This document shows positions 6,946 to 13,886 of a DNA stretch of 13,900 nucleotides, piece by piece. Position numbers and translations under genes: made by a program. The number at the start of each line of letters is the position of its first letter. Within the stretch, counting starts at the first letter, position 1. The notes beneath the pieces are model-generated. The model made no database searches. It had not been told where the DNA came from and was given only the letters and a program-made list of their open reading frames with translations. This stretch comes from FLUQ01 sp031548325 (GTDB lineage: Bacteria; Desulfobacterota; Desulfovibrionia; Desulfovibrionales; Desulfovibrionaceae): assembly GCA_031548325.1 (NCBI GenBank), contig JAVBRE010000057.1, forward strand, positions 1 through 13,900, given 5' to 3'.

Positions 6946-8790
6946 ATGATCCATCCTGTTCTCGCTGAAACTGACGGCCCCCATCTGCTGCTGGGCAACG
7001 AGGCCATTGCTCGGGGCGCGCTGGAAGCGGGCATCAACATCGTGACCTGTTACCCCGGCACCCCGTCTTCCGAAGTGCCCGACACCTTCCGACAGATCGC
7101 GGATTGCGGCCGTTTCATCATGGAATATTCCGTCAATGAAAAAGTCGCCATGGAAGTGGCCGCCGGCGCGGCCCTGGCCGGGGGTATGGCGCTGGTCACC
7201 ATGAAGCATGTGGGCGTCAACGTGGCGGCCGACCCGCTCATGACCATGACCTATCTGGGCCTGCCGGGCGGGCTGGTGCTCCTTTCCGCCGACGACCCCG
7301 GTTGCCATTCCAGCCAGAACGAGCAGGACAACCGCACGTACGTCCGCTTTGCCGGCATGCCCTGTTTCGAGCCCGCCTCCGCCCAGGAAGCCAAGGACAT
7401 GACCCGCGACGCGCTGCTGCTGGCTCGCGAAACGAACCAGCCCGTCATGCTGCGCACAACCACCAGGGTAAACCACTTGCGCGGCCCGGTGACCTATGGA
7501 CCTCTGCCCGCCCCGGCGCCCGTCGTGCCTTTCGTTAAAAACCCGCGCCGTTTTGTGCCCGTGCCCGCCGTGGCCCGCGCGCGGCACGGCGAACTGGTCA
7601 AGAACATGGAGGCCCTCGCGGAAGAGGCCGAAAATTCCCGCTGGAACCGCGAGCACGGCCGGGGCAAGGTCGGAATCATCGTTTCGGGCATCGCCCGCGC
7701 CTACCTGCACGACGCCATGCTGTCGGCCAACTGGCAGGACAAGCTGCGCGTGCTGGAACTGGGCTTTACCTGGCCCCTGCCCTTGAAACTGGTTGAAGCT
7801 TTCGCGCGCAGCGTGGACAAGGTGCTGGTGCTGGAAGAAGGCGAGGGGCTGGTGGAAAAAGACCTGCGAGCCCTGGCCCAGCGCCAGGGCATAGCCACCC
7901 CCGTTTTCGGCAAGGGCGGGCCGCTCACCGTGTTCGGCGAATATTCCACCCCAAAAGTCCGCGAGGCCGTGGCCCAACTTCTGGGCGAACAGCCCGGCAC
8001 GGCCCCCGTTTGCGCAACCTCCGTTCAGGACCTGCCCCAGCGGCCGCCAACCCTGTGCGCCGGCTGCGCGCACCGGGCCGTGTACTATTCCGTGCGCCGG
8101 GTCTTCGGCGACGACGCGGTCTATTCCAGCGACATCGGCTGCTACACCTTGGGCTTGGTGCCGCCGCTGGCCACGGCGGACTTTCTGTTCTGCATGGGTT
8201 CCTCCGTTTCCGGCGGGTCGGGCTTCGCCCGCTTTTCCGACAAACCCGTTCTGGCTTTCATCGGCGATTCCACCTTTTTCCATTCCGGCATCACGGGCCT
8301 GATCAACGCGGTGTTCAATCGGCACGAACTGATTCTGGTCATTCTGGACAACGGCACAACGGCCATGACCGGCCACCAGCCCAACCCCGGCGTGGACCAG
8401 CAGGTGCTCGGGCCCGGCTGCGCGCGCATGGACATTGAAGCCATCGTTCGGGCCTGCGGGGTGGAGCACCTGGCCAAGGTCAAGCCCCTCAATGTGAAAG
8501 CCACCTTGCGCCTGCTGGAAGAAATGAAAGAAAAAACCGGCGTGCGAGTCATCATCGCCGAAGAGCCCTGTGTGCTTTTTGCCCGCCGCACCCTGAAAAA
8601 GGCCCGCGGCCAGGTCGCCTACGTGGCCGAACAAGGGACCGGCGCCCGCATGGTGGCGGAAACCCTGGCCTGCCCGGCCTTTTCCCGCGACAGGGGCGAC
8701 CTTTCCGTCGATCCCGCCATCTGCGCCGGGTGCATGGTCTGCATGCAGGCGTCCACCGACTTCAAGGCCCGCAAAAAGGACCTCCAATGA
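6946..8790 (+). CDS. iorA: Indolepyruvate ferredoxin oxidoreductase, alpha subunit, with a reduced ferredoxin domain
   Basis: IorA with IorB oxidatively decarboxylates aryl 2-oxoacids such as indolepyruvate to acyl-CoA using TPP, CoA and ferredoxin. The 614-residue protein has the N-terminal pyrimidine-binding domain (GNEAIARGALEAG, YPGTPSSE at 36-43), the central domain, and the TPP domain with CAGCAHRA (Cys371, Cys374), DIGCYTLG and GDS...DNG (440-470). The C-terminus should carry two [4Fe-4S] clusters. Here the first motif reads GTGARMVAETLACP, so the expected Cys at 564, 567 and 570 are Gly, Ala and Val while Cys576 remains. The second reads CAGCMVCMQAST, keeping Cys593, 596 and 599 but with Ser603 for the fourth Cys. 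The protein ends soon after. ATG 6946 is chosen for its AAGGAG (6935-6940). Its stop overlaps the iorB start. Confidence 0.93.
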   Translation: MIHPVLAETDGPHLLLGNEAIARGALEAGINIVTCYPGTPSSEVPDTFRQIADCGRFIMEYSVNEKVAMEVAAGAALAGGMALVTMKHVGVNVAADPLMTMTYLGLPGGLVLLSADDPGCHSSQNEQDNRTYVRFAGMPCFEPASAQEAKDMTRDALLLARETNQPVMLRTTTRVNHLRGPVTYGPLPAPAPVVPFVKNPRRFVPVPAVARARHGELVKNMEALAEEAENSRWNREHGRGKVGIIVSGIARAYLHDAMLSANWQDKLRVLELGFTWPLPLKLVEAFARSVDKVLVLEEGEGLVEKDLRALAQRQGIATPVFGKGGPLTVFGEYSTPKVREAVAQLLGEQPGTAPVCATSVQDLPQRPPTLCAGCAHRAVYYSVRRVFGDDAVYSSDIGCYTLGLVPPLATADFLFCMGSSVSGGSGFARFSDKPVLAFIGDSTFFHSGITGLINAVFNRHELILVILDNGTTAMTGHQPNPGVDQQVLGPGCARMDIEAIVRACGVEHLAKVKPLNVKATLRLLEEMKEKTGVRVIIAEEPCVLFARRTLKKARGQVAYVAEQGTGARMVAETLACPAFSRDRGDLSVDPAICAGCMVCMQASTDFKARKKDLQ

Positions 8791-9380
8791 ACCAGACACG
8801 CGTGCGCATCCACTTTGCCGGAGTGGGCGGACAAGGCACCCTGACCGCCACCACCCTGCTCTCGAAAGCCGCCCTGGACCAGGGGCTGCAAGTCGTTTCC
8901 GGAGAAATCCACGGCATGGCCCAGCGCGGCGGGGTCGTGGAATCCACCTTGCTGCTCGGCGGCTGGACAAGCCCCGTCATCAGCCAGGGAGAAGCGGACA
9001 TCATTCTGGGCTTTGAAGCCCTTGAGACCTACCGCGCCCTGCCCTATCTGGCCTGCGGCGGCGCGGTGCTCTCCAGCACCGACTTCGTGCCGCCGCCGGG
9101 CGTTTCCGCCGGGCGTGAAGTCTGCCCGCCTCTGGAAGAAATCAAAAAGAGCGTTGCCGCCATGACCGGCAAATCGTGGTTCCTGCCCTGCCAGGCCCTG
9201 GGCCTGCAAGCCGGATCGGTGCAGTGCGCCAATACCGTGCTGCTGGGCGCGCTTTCGGCCACCGGGCTCATTCCCTTCGGTCCGGACGCGCTCAAAGAGG
9301 CCGTCAAACGCCACCTGCCCCCGAAACTGGTCGACATGAACCGCAAGGCCGTCGATCTCGGCGCCGCCGCCGTGGCCTGA
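8787..9380 (+). CDS. iorB: Indolepyruvate ferredoxin oxidoreductase, beta subunit
   Basis: The small partner of IorA, belonging to the pyruvate/ketoisovalerate oxidoreductase gamma-domain family (about 197 residues, normal length). The family N-terminus is clear: FAGVGGQGTLTATTLLSKAA, then GEIHGMAQRGGVVESTLLLG, and ADIILGFEALETYRALPYL. CANTVLLGALSATGLIPF and the acidic/basic C-terminal helix are also typical. The start codon overlaps the iorA stop (ATGA, 8787-8790), a standard sign of translational coupling and stoichiometric expression, with AAGGA about 8 nt upstream inside iorA. No aminotransferase or acyl-CoA synthetase gene adjoins the pair, so whether it works in aromatic amino-acid breakdown or in reductive synthesis cannot be read from context. 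Confidence 0.95.
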   Translation: MNQTRVRIHFAGVGGQGTLTATTLLSKAALDQGLQVVSGEIHGMAQRGGVVESTLLLGGWTSPVISQGEADIILGFEALETYRALPYLACGGAVLSSTDFVPPPGVSAGREVCPPLEEIKKSVAAMTGKSWFLPCQALGLQAGSVQCANTVLLGALSATGLIPFGPDALKEAVKRHLPPKLVDMNRKAVDLGAAAVA

Positions 9381-9383
9381 ATC

Positions 9384-9430
9384 GGGGGACGCTGTCCCCC
9401 GCGCCCCCTGCAAGGGGCTCACCCCCCTTG
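9384..9430 (+). repeat. GC-rich two-hairpin dispersed repeat, copy B
   Basis: Directly after the iorB stop: GGGGGAC-GCT-GTCCCCC (9384-9400), a CCCC spacer, then CAAGGGG...CCCCTTG (9411-9430). The order and the CTGCAAGGGG/CCCCTTGACCCC core match copy A in inverse orientation. It lacks a T-run, so it is not a canonical intrinsic terminator, but it may stabilise the 3' end of the iorAB transcript. Confidence 0.6.
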
Positions 9431-9441
9431 ACCCCGCAGTA

Positions 9442-9476
9442 GTGAATCCCTTTTCGCGTCGCGAAAAGGGATTCAC
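9442..9476. terminator. 35-bp near-perfect palindrome between convergent genes, candidate two-way terminator
   Basis: GTGAATCCCTTTTCGCG (9442-9458), one central T, and its exact reverse complement (9460-9476): 17 paired bases per arm. It lies between iorB (ends 9380) and the minus-strand hypothetical gene (ends 9555). The position suits a bidirectional terminator, but no long T-run follows the hairpin on either strand, so the role is inferred from location and stem strength. The rest of 9477-9554 shows nothing I can name. Confidence 0.45.
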
Positions 9477-9554
9477 ATATAGTGTATCTTCGGTACTCGA
9501 CTCGCGCCGGACGGGCCGTCTGACGCCGCCATCGGCCAAAAATGCCGCTCCAGC

Positions 9555-9833
9555 TTACAGCCAGGCCTGCAAAACCTCGATCAGCTTCTTCGCCTGATCC
9601 GGGCTGGAAATGGTGAATTTCGACTGCTGGCGAAAATCCCCGCCCATTTTCTTGTACCGGCGGATGGTGTACTTGTCCGGGCCGAACGCGCCCTTGGCCT
9701 TGTCCCATTCCTGGTAACGAAAAATCACGGTGGACCAGGCGCCTTTGCTGAGCACGGCCTTGTCCAGCTCCTTGACCAGTTCCACACCGTCCTCTTCATA
9801 GCGGATCGTCAATTCTTCAACAGTCGCTGCCAT
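9555..9833 (-). CDS. Conserved-looking small hypothetical protein (92 aa)
   Basis: I do not recognise this protein with certainty. It is short, highly charged and lacks a signal peptide or membrane segment, so it is probably cytosolic. After an acidic start (VEELTIRYEEDGVELVKEL) comes a basic/aromatic middle (WSTVIFRYQEWD, YTIRRYKKMGGDFRQQSKF) and a C-terminal helix (SPDQAKKLIEVLQAWL). A strand-rich basic core followed by one helix faintly recalls PC4-like single-stranded nucleic-acid-binding proteins; this is only a shape resemblance. Coding is supported by AAGGA about 8 nt before the ATG (CGAAAGGATGCGATATG), GC-rich third positions and free-standing placement. A multi-hairpin repeat lies just upstream and separates it from the MFS gene. 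Confidence 0.75.
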   Translation of the reverse strand: MAATVEELTIRYEEDGVELVKELDKAVLSKGAWSTVIFRYQEWDKAKGAFGPDKYTIRRYKKMGGDFRQQSKFTISSPDQAKKLIEVLQAWL

Positions 9834-9862
9834 ATCGCATCCTTTCGCGTGTAGATTTATCG

Positions 9863-9980
9863 GAGCATTTCACGCTTGAAATGCTCTGCAAGGATTTGTC
9901 CGCAAATCCTTGTCACGAGACGCTCGCAGGCGGGCTTTGCCCGCCGTTAAGCAAGCATCTCAAAGTGAAATTGCTCTATA
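9863..9980 (+). repeat. Multi-hairpin dispersed intergenic repeat, full copy
   Basis: The 142-bp spacer between the 92-residue gene and the MFS gene is almost filled by stem-loops: GAGCATTTCA/TGAAATGCTC (9863-9886, 10 bp, 4-nt loop), CAAGGATTTG/CAAATCCTTG (9889-9912, 10 bp), GGCGGGC-TTT-GCCCGCC (9929-9945, 7 bp), and a weaker AGCATCTCA/TGAAATTGCT (about 9954-9975) resembling the first. A second copy in the other orientation lies at 12182-12271. It overlaps the MFS stop codon and may act as its 3' end structure. Confidence 0.65.
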
Positions 9981-11232
9981 AGTTTTTGCTTGTCAAAATA
10001 TCGGGCACCGTCGCGTCGTAGTCCTTTTGCCGTCTGCTGTGAATGAAGCCGATGGCGATACAAGCCGTCGCGCACGCGAAACCGGCCGTCCGCACGTCGG
10101 TGTGGTCGACAAGCTTGCCGACGAGCAGCGCCCCCAGAGGACCAAAGCCCAGCAAGCCCAGAGAATACAAACTCAGAACCCGGCCGCGCTTGTCTTCATC
10201 AACCAGAGCTTGAATCAGCGAGTTGTTCGAAATCATCGACGAAACCATGGTAAAACCGAGCAGGGGCGCGCAGAGCACGGCAAGCCGCCAGTCCGACAGG
10301 CAGCAAAAAACCGTAAAGGCCGTCCCGAACAGTATCTGCATCTTCCATATATGCCGGGGAAGTTGCCGCACTTCCATTTTGGAGGCGATATACATGGCCC
10401 CCACCAAAGCTCCGCCTCCGAAGCCGCCCAACATGAAACCCAGGTGGCGCGAATCGCCGCCGAACACGTCTTTGGCGAAAAGAGGAAGAAGCACGATGTG
10501 CGGCACAGCCGCAAAGCTGAATGCATAATTGAACAACGCGCACAACCTGATGGGCGTGACGGACCGGACGTATGCGAACCCTTCGCGCAAAGAATCCAGC
10601 GCGCGCTGATCGCGCCGGGCCAGTTTGCGCTCCGGCAGGCGCATGATGAGATAGGCGTACAGCACGGCCAGATGAGCGGCGGCATTCAAAAGAAAACAAG
10701 TCATTTCGCCGCCGGCCTTGATGACAAAACCCGCCACCGCCGGGCCGGCCAGCCGGGCCAGATTGAAACTGCTCGATTGCAGGGACAGCGCGCTTTGCAA
10801 CTGGCTGGGGTGGTCTATCATCTGCGAAATGCTGGCCTGACGCGCGGGCATGTCGACGGCCGTGATAATGCCCAGCAGACAACTGAGAACCAGAATGGCG
10901 GAATAGGACGCCAACCCCATATAGAGCAGCCAGGCCAGAACCAGTGATTGCGCGATCATGGCCACCTGGGTGCCGATCAGAACCTGCCTCAGGTCGTAAC
11001 GATCAAGAAAAATTCCGATAAAGATGCCCACGAAAAAAACAGGGCACTGGTTGAGAAACTCCACCAGCCCCATTTTCGCGCCCGATCCCGTCAAAATCAT
11101 GACCAGCCAGACCATGGCCAGGCGCTGCATCCAGGAACCCGTCAGCGCGCAGCATTGCCCGAAAAAATACAGGCGGAAATTGCGTGAATCAAGGGCGGTA
11201 AAAGCCCGCAATCTGGTAAATCGGTTGGACAC
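9976..11232 (-). CDS. MFS transporter, EntS/MFS_3-like exporter family
   Basis: A 418-residue integral inner-membrane protein with about 12 hydrophobic segments. The N-terminus FRLYFFGQCCALTGSWMQRLAMVWLV and the following VEFLNQCPVFFVGIFIGIFLDRYDLRQ are typical of the MFS_3 group (EntS-like exporters), with a motif-A-like GIFLDRYDLR loop at about 73-82. A second half-repeat begins near residue 220 (PIRLCALFNYAFSFAAVPHIVLLPLF), and SNNSLIQALVDEDKRGRVLSLYSL is the conserved central-to-late loop seen in this group. Such proteins usually export small molecules by proton antiport; the substrate cannot be inferred. The start is GTG at 11230-11232 with GAGGGG about 6 nt upstream. It lies 59 nt after dapA on the same strand, with a strong terminator in between, so it needs its own promoter or readthrough. 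Confidence 0.88.
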   Translation of the reverse strand: MSNRFTRLRAFTALDSRNFRLYFFGQCCALTGSWMQRLAMVWLVMILTGSGAKMGLVEFLNQCPVFFVGIFIGIFLDRYDLRQVLIGTQVAMIAQSLVLAWLLYMGLASYSAILVLSCLLGIITAVDMPARQASISQMIDHPSQLQSALSLQSSSFNLARLAGPAVAGFVIKAGGEMTCFLLNAAAHLAVLYAYLIMRLPERKLARRDQRALDSLREGFAYVRSVTPIRLCALFNYAFSFAAVPHIVLLPLFAKDVFGGDSRHLGFMLGGFGGGALVGAMYIASKMEVRQLPRHIWKMQILFGTAFTVFCCLSDWRLAVLCAPLLGFTMVSSMISNNSLIQALVDEDKRGRVLSLYSLGLLGFGPLGALLVGKLVDHTDVRTAGFACATACIAIGFIHSRRQKDYDATVPDILTSKNL

Positions 11233-11252
11233 GCGGGTCCCCTCGGAATAAA

Positions 11253-11280
11253 CCGCCTCCGCCTTTTCTGGCGGAGGCGG
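11253..11280 (-). terminator. Rho-independent terminator downstream of dapA
   Basis: CCGCCTCCGCC (11253-11263) pairs with GGCGGAGGCGG (11270-11280), an 11-bp GC stem with a 6-nt loop. On the minus strand the stem is followed by TTTATT, as expected for termination of dapA transcripts. No T-run follows on the plus strand. The structure ends only 20 nt before the MFS start codon. Confidence 0.75.
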
Positions 11281-11291
11281 GGCAAGGCGGG

Positions 11292-12170
11292 CTACAGCAA
11301 TTTCAGGTCGCGCAGCGCCTCATCCAGCACTTTTTCGTTGGCGGCGGACATGGGAACCAGCGGAAGCCTCATTTCAGAACCGATTTTACCCATTTTCGCC
11401 AGTGCGATCTTGACGGGAATCGGGTTTGTTTCAACGAAACAGGCCCGGCTGACGGGCATCATTTCATAGTGCAGGGCTTTGGCGCTTTCCAGGTCGCCCG
11501 TGGCGAAAGCCGCGCACATCCGCGCCATTTTGCCGGGCAGAATGTTGGACACAACGGAAATAACCCCCATCCCGCCGAGCGCCAGGGTCGGCAGCACAGT
11601 GAAGTCGTCGCCGGAAAGCAGCGTGAAACCGGGACCGCACAGCTCCAAGGTGTCAGAAACGTGGGTCAGGTTGCCGGTTGCTTCCTTTTCGCCGACCACC
11701 GAAGGGATTTCCTTAAAAATGCGGGCCATGGTGGCGGGGGCCACGTTGACGCCCGTCCGGCCCGGCACGTTGTACACGAAAAGAGGCAGGTCCACTTCCG
11801 TGGCGATGGCTTTAAAGTGGGCAAACAAACCTTCTTGCGTGGGTTTGTTGTAGTAGGGGGTGATATGCAGCGCGGCGTCCGCTCCGGCTTCCTTGGCGAA
11901 ACGGGTCAGGCGCACGGCTTCGCGGGTATTGTTGGACCCGGCCCCGGCAATGACGGGCACCCGTTTTTTCGCCTGATCAATACAGATGCGGATCACGTTT
12001 TCATGTTCTTCGTGGGACAAGGTGGCGGACTCTCCCGTGGTGCCGCACGGAACCAGACCGTCAATGCCTTCCGTGATCTGCCACTCTATCAGTTCGCGGT
12101 ATCGTTCCTCGTCAACCTGGCCGTTGGCGAACGGGGTCACCAAAGCTGTAAATGCGCCGGCAAATTGCAT
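11292..12170 (-). CDS. dapA: 4-hydroxy-tetrahydrodipicolinate synthase
   Basis: DapA condenses pyruvate with aspartate semialdehyde, the first committed step towards diaminopimelate and lysine, in the cytosol. The protein has the usual length (292 residues, E. coli 292). Every key residue is visible: the GTTGES loop with Thr44/Thr45, YYNKP with Tyr107, Tyr133 and Arg138 in FVYNVPGRTG, and the Schiff-base lysine in EKEATGN (Lys162). LLSGDDFTVLPTLALGGMGVISVVSN is the typical C-terminal barrel segment. AAGGAGA sits about 5 nt before the ATG. Some paralogues in this fold are N-acetylneuraminate lyases or KDG aldolases, but the complete Thr-Tyr-Arg set favours DapA. It is divergent from ugpB across a 304-bp spacer and is followed by a strong terminator, so it is probably monocistronic. 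Confidence 0.95.
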   Translation of the reverse strand: MQFAGAFTALVTPFANGQVDEERYRELIEWQITEGIDGLVPCGTTGESATLSHEEHENVIRICIDQAKKRVPVIAGAGSNNTREAVRLTRFAKEAGADAALHITPYYNKPTQEGLFAHFKAIATEVDLPLFVYNVPGRTGVNVAPATMARIFKEIPSVVGEKEATGNLTHVSDTLELCGPGFTLLSGDDFTVLPTLALGGMGVISVVSNILPGKMARMCAAFATGDLESAKALHYEMMPVSRACFVETNPIPVKIALAKMGKIGSEMRLPLVPMSAANEKVLDEALRDLKLL

Positions 12171-12181
12171 ATGCCTCTCCT

Positions 12182-12271
12182 TTAAGCAATTTTCGCTTCA
12201 AATAGCCGCTTGGCGACGGACAAAGCCCGCCTGCGCCTATTCGGCAGCAAGGATTTGAAGGCAAATCCTTT
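12182..12271 (-). repeat. Multi-hairpin dispersed intergenic repeat, second copy (inverted)
   Basis: Read on the minus strand this segment aligns with 9891-9980: AAGGATTTG-loop-CAAATCCTT (12249-12270, 9 bp), then GCAGGCGGGCTTTG, then a tail matching GCCCGCCGTTAAGC...GAAATTGCT with mostly transitions. The first hairpin of the 9863 copy is missing here. It occupies the dapA-proximal part of the dapA/ugpB spacer, where the dapA promoter would be expected. Confidence 0.55.
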
Positions 12272-12326
12272 AACGCAACGGCCCGCGCTGGCGCGCGTGA
12301 GCCGCCGTATTCGTTTCTTTTTACAT

Positions 12327-12414
12327 CGGAAACGATTTTCGTCAATCGCTCACACCCCGGTCGTGCCTGCGGTCTGCGCCGCTGTCCGTTTTTTTTGTTT
12401 TCGCTATCGTTTTT
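12327..12414. promoter_or_regulatory. Possible operator pair upstream of ugpB
   Basis: CGGAAACGATTTTCG (12327-12341) is a rough palindrome with an AAACGATTT core, similar in shape to LacI/GntR-type operators. A related inverted copy (CGCTATCGTTTTTTG, 12402-12416) lies about 75 nt downstream and overlaps the proposed ugpB promoter. Weak, by eye only. The rest of the 304-bp dapA/ugpB spacer holds the repeat and promoter listed separately, and no gene. Confidence 0.2.
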
Positions 12415-12423
12415 TGTTAAATT
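12395..12423 (+). promoter_or_regulatory. Candidate promoter for ugpB
   Basis: TTGTTT (12395-12400) and TAAATT (12418-12423) are separated by 17 nt in a T-rich stretch that stands out from the GC-rich surroundings. Transcription would start near 12430, about 45 nt before the ATG at 12475. The ribosome binding site is GGAGG at 12464-12468. Confidence 0.35.
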
Positions 12424-12474
12424 CACATACTATCACGTCTCGACCGACCACAACCCTTCTTCCGGAGGTTTCGT

Positions 12475-13797
12475 ATGTTCCTGTTCCGTATTCGGCTATT
12501 TTTCGCGATCCTTGTCCTTTGCCTGCTGCCCGCCCCGACTTTTGCGGCGCCCGCCCAGATCCAGTTCTGGCACGGCATGGGAGGAGAACTTAACGACATA
12601 ACCAATGACATGGTCAAAAAATTCAATGCCGGGCAGACCAAATACGAGGTCGTCCCTGTTTTTAAAGGCACCTATGACCAGGTGATGGCCGCGGCCATCG
12701 CGGCCTACCGAGCCAAAACGCCTCCGCAGCTCGTACAGGTTTTCGAGGTGGGCACGGCCAGCATGATGTCGGCCAAGGGCGCGATCAAGCCCGTGCACGA
12801 AATCATGGAGTCAGCGGGAACGCCCATCAACCCCAAAATGTTTTTGGCGCCCATCGCCGCCTATTACAGCACCCCGGACGGCAAACTGCTGTCCATGCCC
12901 TTCAACTGCTCCACAACCGTGCTGTACTACAACAAAACAGCCATGAAAAAAGCCGGGCTGAACCCGGACAAGTTCCCCGCCACCTGGCCGGAAGTCGCCG
13001 AAGTCGCAAAAAAAATCAAGAGCTCCGGCGCGGCCAAGTTCGGCCTCGTTTCGGGCTGGCAGGGCTGGGTGCAGCTTGAAAGCTTTTCCACCTGGCACAA
13101 CGTGCCTTTCGCTACAAAAGAAAACGGCATGGCGGGCCTCGACACGCAGCTTCAGGTCAACAGCCCCCTGCACGTCAAGCACATCACCTTCCTGGCCCAG
13201 CTCATGAAAGACGGCGTCATGACGTATACGGGCCGCAAGTCCGAACCCATCAACACCTTTACCAGCGGCGAGGCCGGCATTCTGACCAACTCCTCCGGTT
13301 CCTATGCCGCGGTGAAACTGGGCTCGAAATTCGACTGGGGCGTGGCCATGATCCCCTACTGGCCCGATGTTCCCGGCGCGCCGCAGAACACTCTCATCGG
13401 CGGCGGCACCATCTGGGCCATGGCCGGGCAGAGCAAGGACCAGGAAGCGGGCATCGCGGCTTTTTTCAGCTTTCTGCTCAAGCCCGAAAACCAGTCCAAT
13501 TTCCACAAGATCAGCGGCTATCTGCCCCTGACCATGGAAGGCTATGAACTGACCAAGAAAGAAGGCTTCTACGAAAAGAACCCCGGCACGGACATCGGCA
13601 TTCTGTCCCTGACCCAGAAAGCCCCCACGCCCAACTCCAAAGGCCTGCGCCTGGGCACCCGGGCCCAGAGCCGCGACGTTGAGGACGAAGAGCTCGAAGC
13701 CGTCTGGTCCGGCAAAAAGACGCCGCAGCAGGCGCTGGACGACCTGGTCAAACGCGGCAACGAGATTTTGCGCCGTTTTGAACAGGTAAACAAGTAA
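12475..13797 (+). CDS. ugpB: sn-Glycerol-3-phosphate ABC transporter, periplasmic binding protein
   Basis: UgpB captures sn-glycerol-3-phosphate (and in some species glycerophosphodiesters) in the periplasm for the UgpAEC importer. The 440-residue protein (E. coli 438) has a Sec signal peptide (FRIRLFFAILVLCLL...TFA, cleavage near residue 24-25); LVLC does not fit a lipobox, so it is probably soluble. Strong family matches include IQFWHGMGGEL, VYE-like VFEVGTASMM, PFNCSTTVLYYNKTAMKKAGL, SGWQGWVQLESFSTWHNVPFA, SSGSYAAVKLGSKFDWGVAMIPY, APQNTLIGGGTIW, FYEKNPGTD, and ELEAVWSGKKTPQQALDDLVKRGNEILRRFE. GGAGG lies 6 nt before the ATG. It should head a ugp operon, since another start codon follows 90 nt downstream. 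In E. coli ugp answers to phosphate and carbon starvation; no clear Pho box was seen here. Confidence 0.95.
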   Translation: MFLFRIRLFFAILVLCLLPAPTFAAPAQIQFWHGMGGELNDITNDMVKKFNAGQTKYEVVPVFKGTYDQVMAAAIAAYRAKTPPQLVQVFEVGTASMMSAKGAIKPVHEIMESAGTPINPKMFLAPIAAYYSTPDGKLLSMPFNCSTTVLYYNKTAMKKAGLNPDKFPATWPEVAEVAKKIKSSGAAKFGLVSGWQGWVQLESFSTWHNVPFATKENGMAGLDTQLQVNSPLHVKHITFLAQLMKDGVMTYTGRKSEPINTFTSGEAGILTNSSGSYAAVKLGSKFDWGVAMIPYWPDVPGAPQNTLIGGGTIWAMAGQSKDQEAGIAAFFSFLLKPENQSNFHKISGYLPLTMEGYELTKKEGFYEKNPGTDIGILSLTQKAPTPNSKGLRLGTRAQSRDVEDEELEAVWSGKKTPQQALDDLVKRGNEILRRFEQVNK

Positions 13798-13803
13798 GAG
13801 CAA

Positions 13804-13870
13804 CCGGGGCTCCGCCCCGGACCCTGGGGGGGGGGGGGTGGGCCCCGGCGCCCCCCCACACCCGGGGGGT
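13804..13870 (+). repeat. GC-rich repeat copy C, decayed, with a 13-G homopolymer
   Basis: CCGGGGC-TCC-GCCCCGG (13804-13820) contains the same GGGGCTCCGCCCC core as copy A. The second hairpin expected next is replaced by a run of 13 G (13826-13838), then GGGCCCCGGCGCCCCCCC and a CCCGGGGGG tail. It sits between ugpB and the next start codon. The homopolymers may be real decay or expansion, or may reflect poor sequence quality. Confidence 0.5.
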
Positions 13871-13886
13871 TTAAGGAGAGGGGAGG

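Noticed and set aside
8707..8790. IorA C-terminus as a frameshifted or truncated ferredoxin domain
   Set aside because: The frame stays open through both motifs, flanking residues (ETLACPAFSR, DPAICAGC) are preserved, and the stop overlaps iorB in the normal coupled way. Only specific Cys positions have changed.
6766..8970. Very long open frame on the minus strand across iorA (734 codons)
   Set aside because: It is antisense to iorA and part of iorB, low-complexity in composition, and runs through the MITE-like element. High G+C explains the lack of stops.
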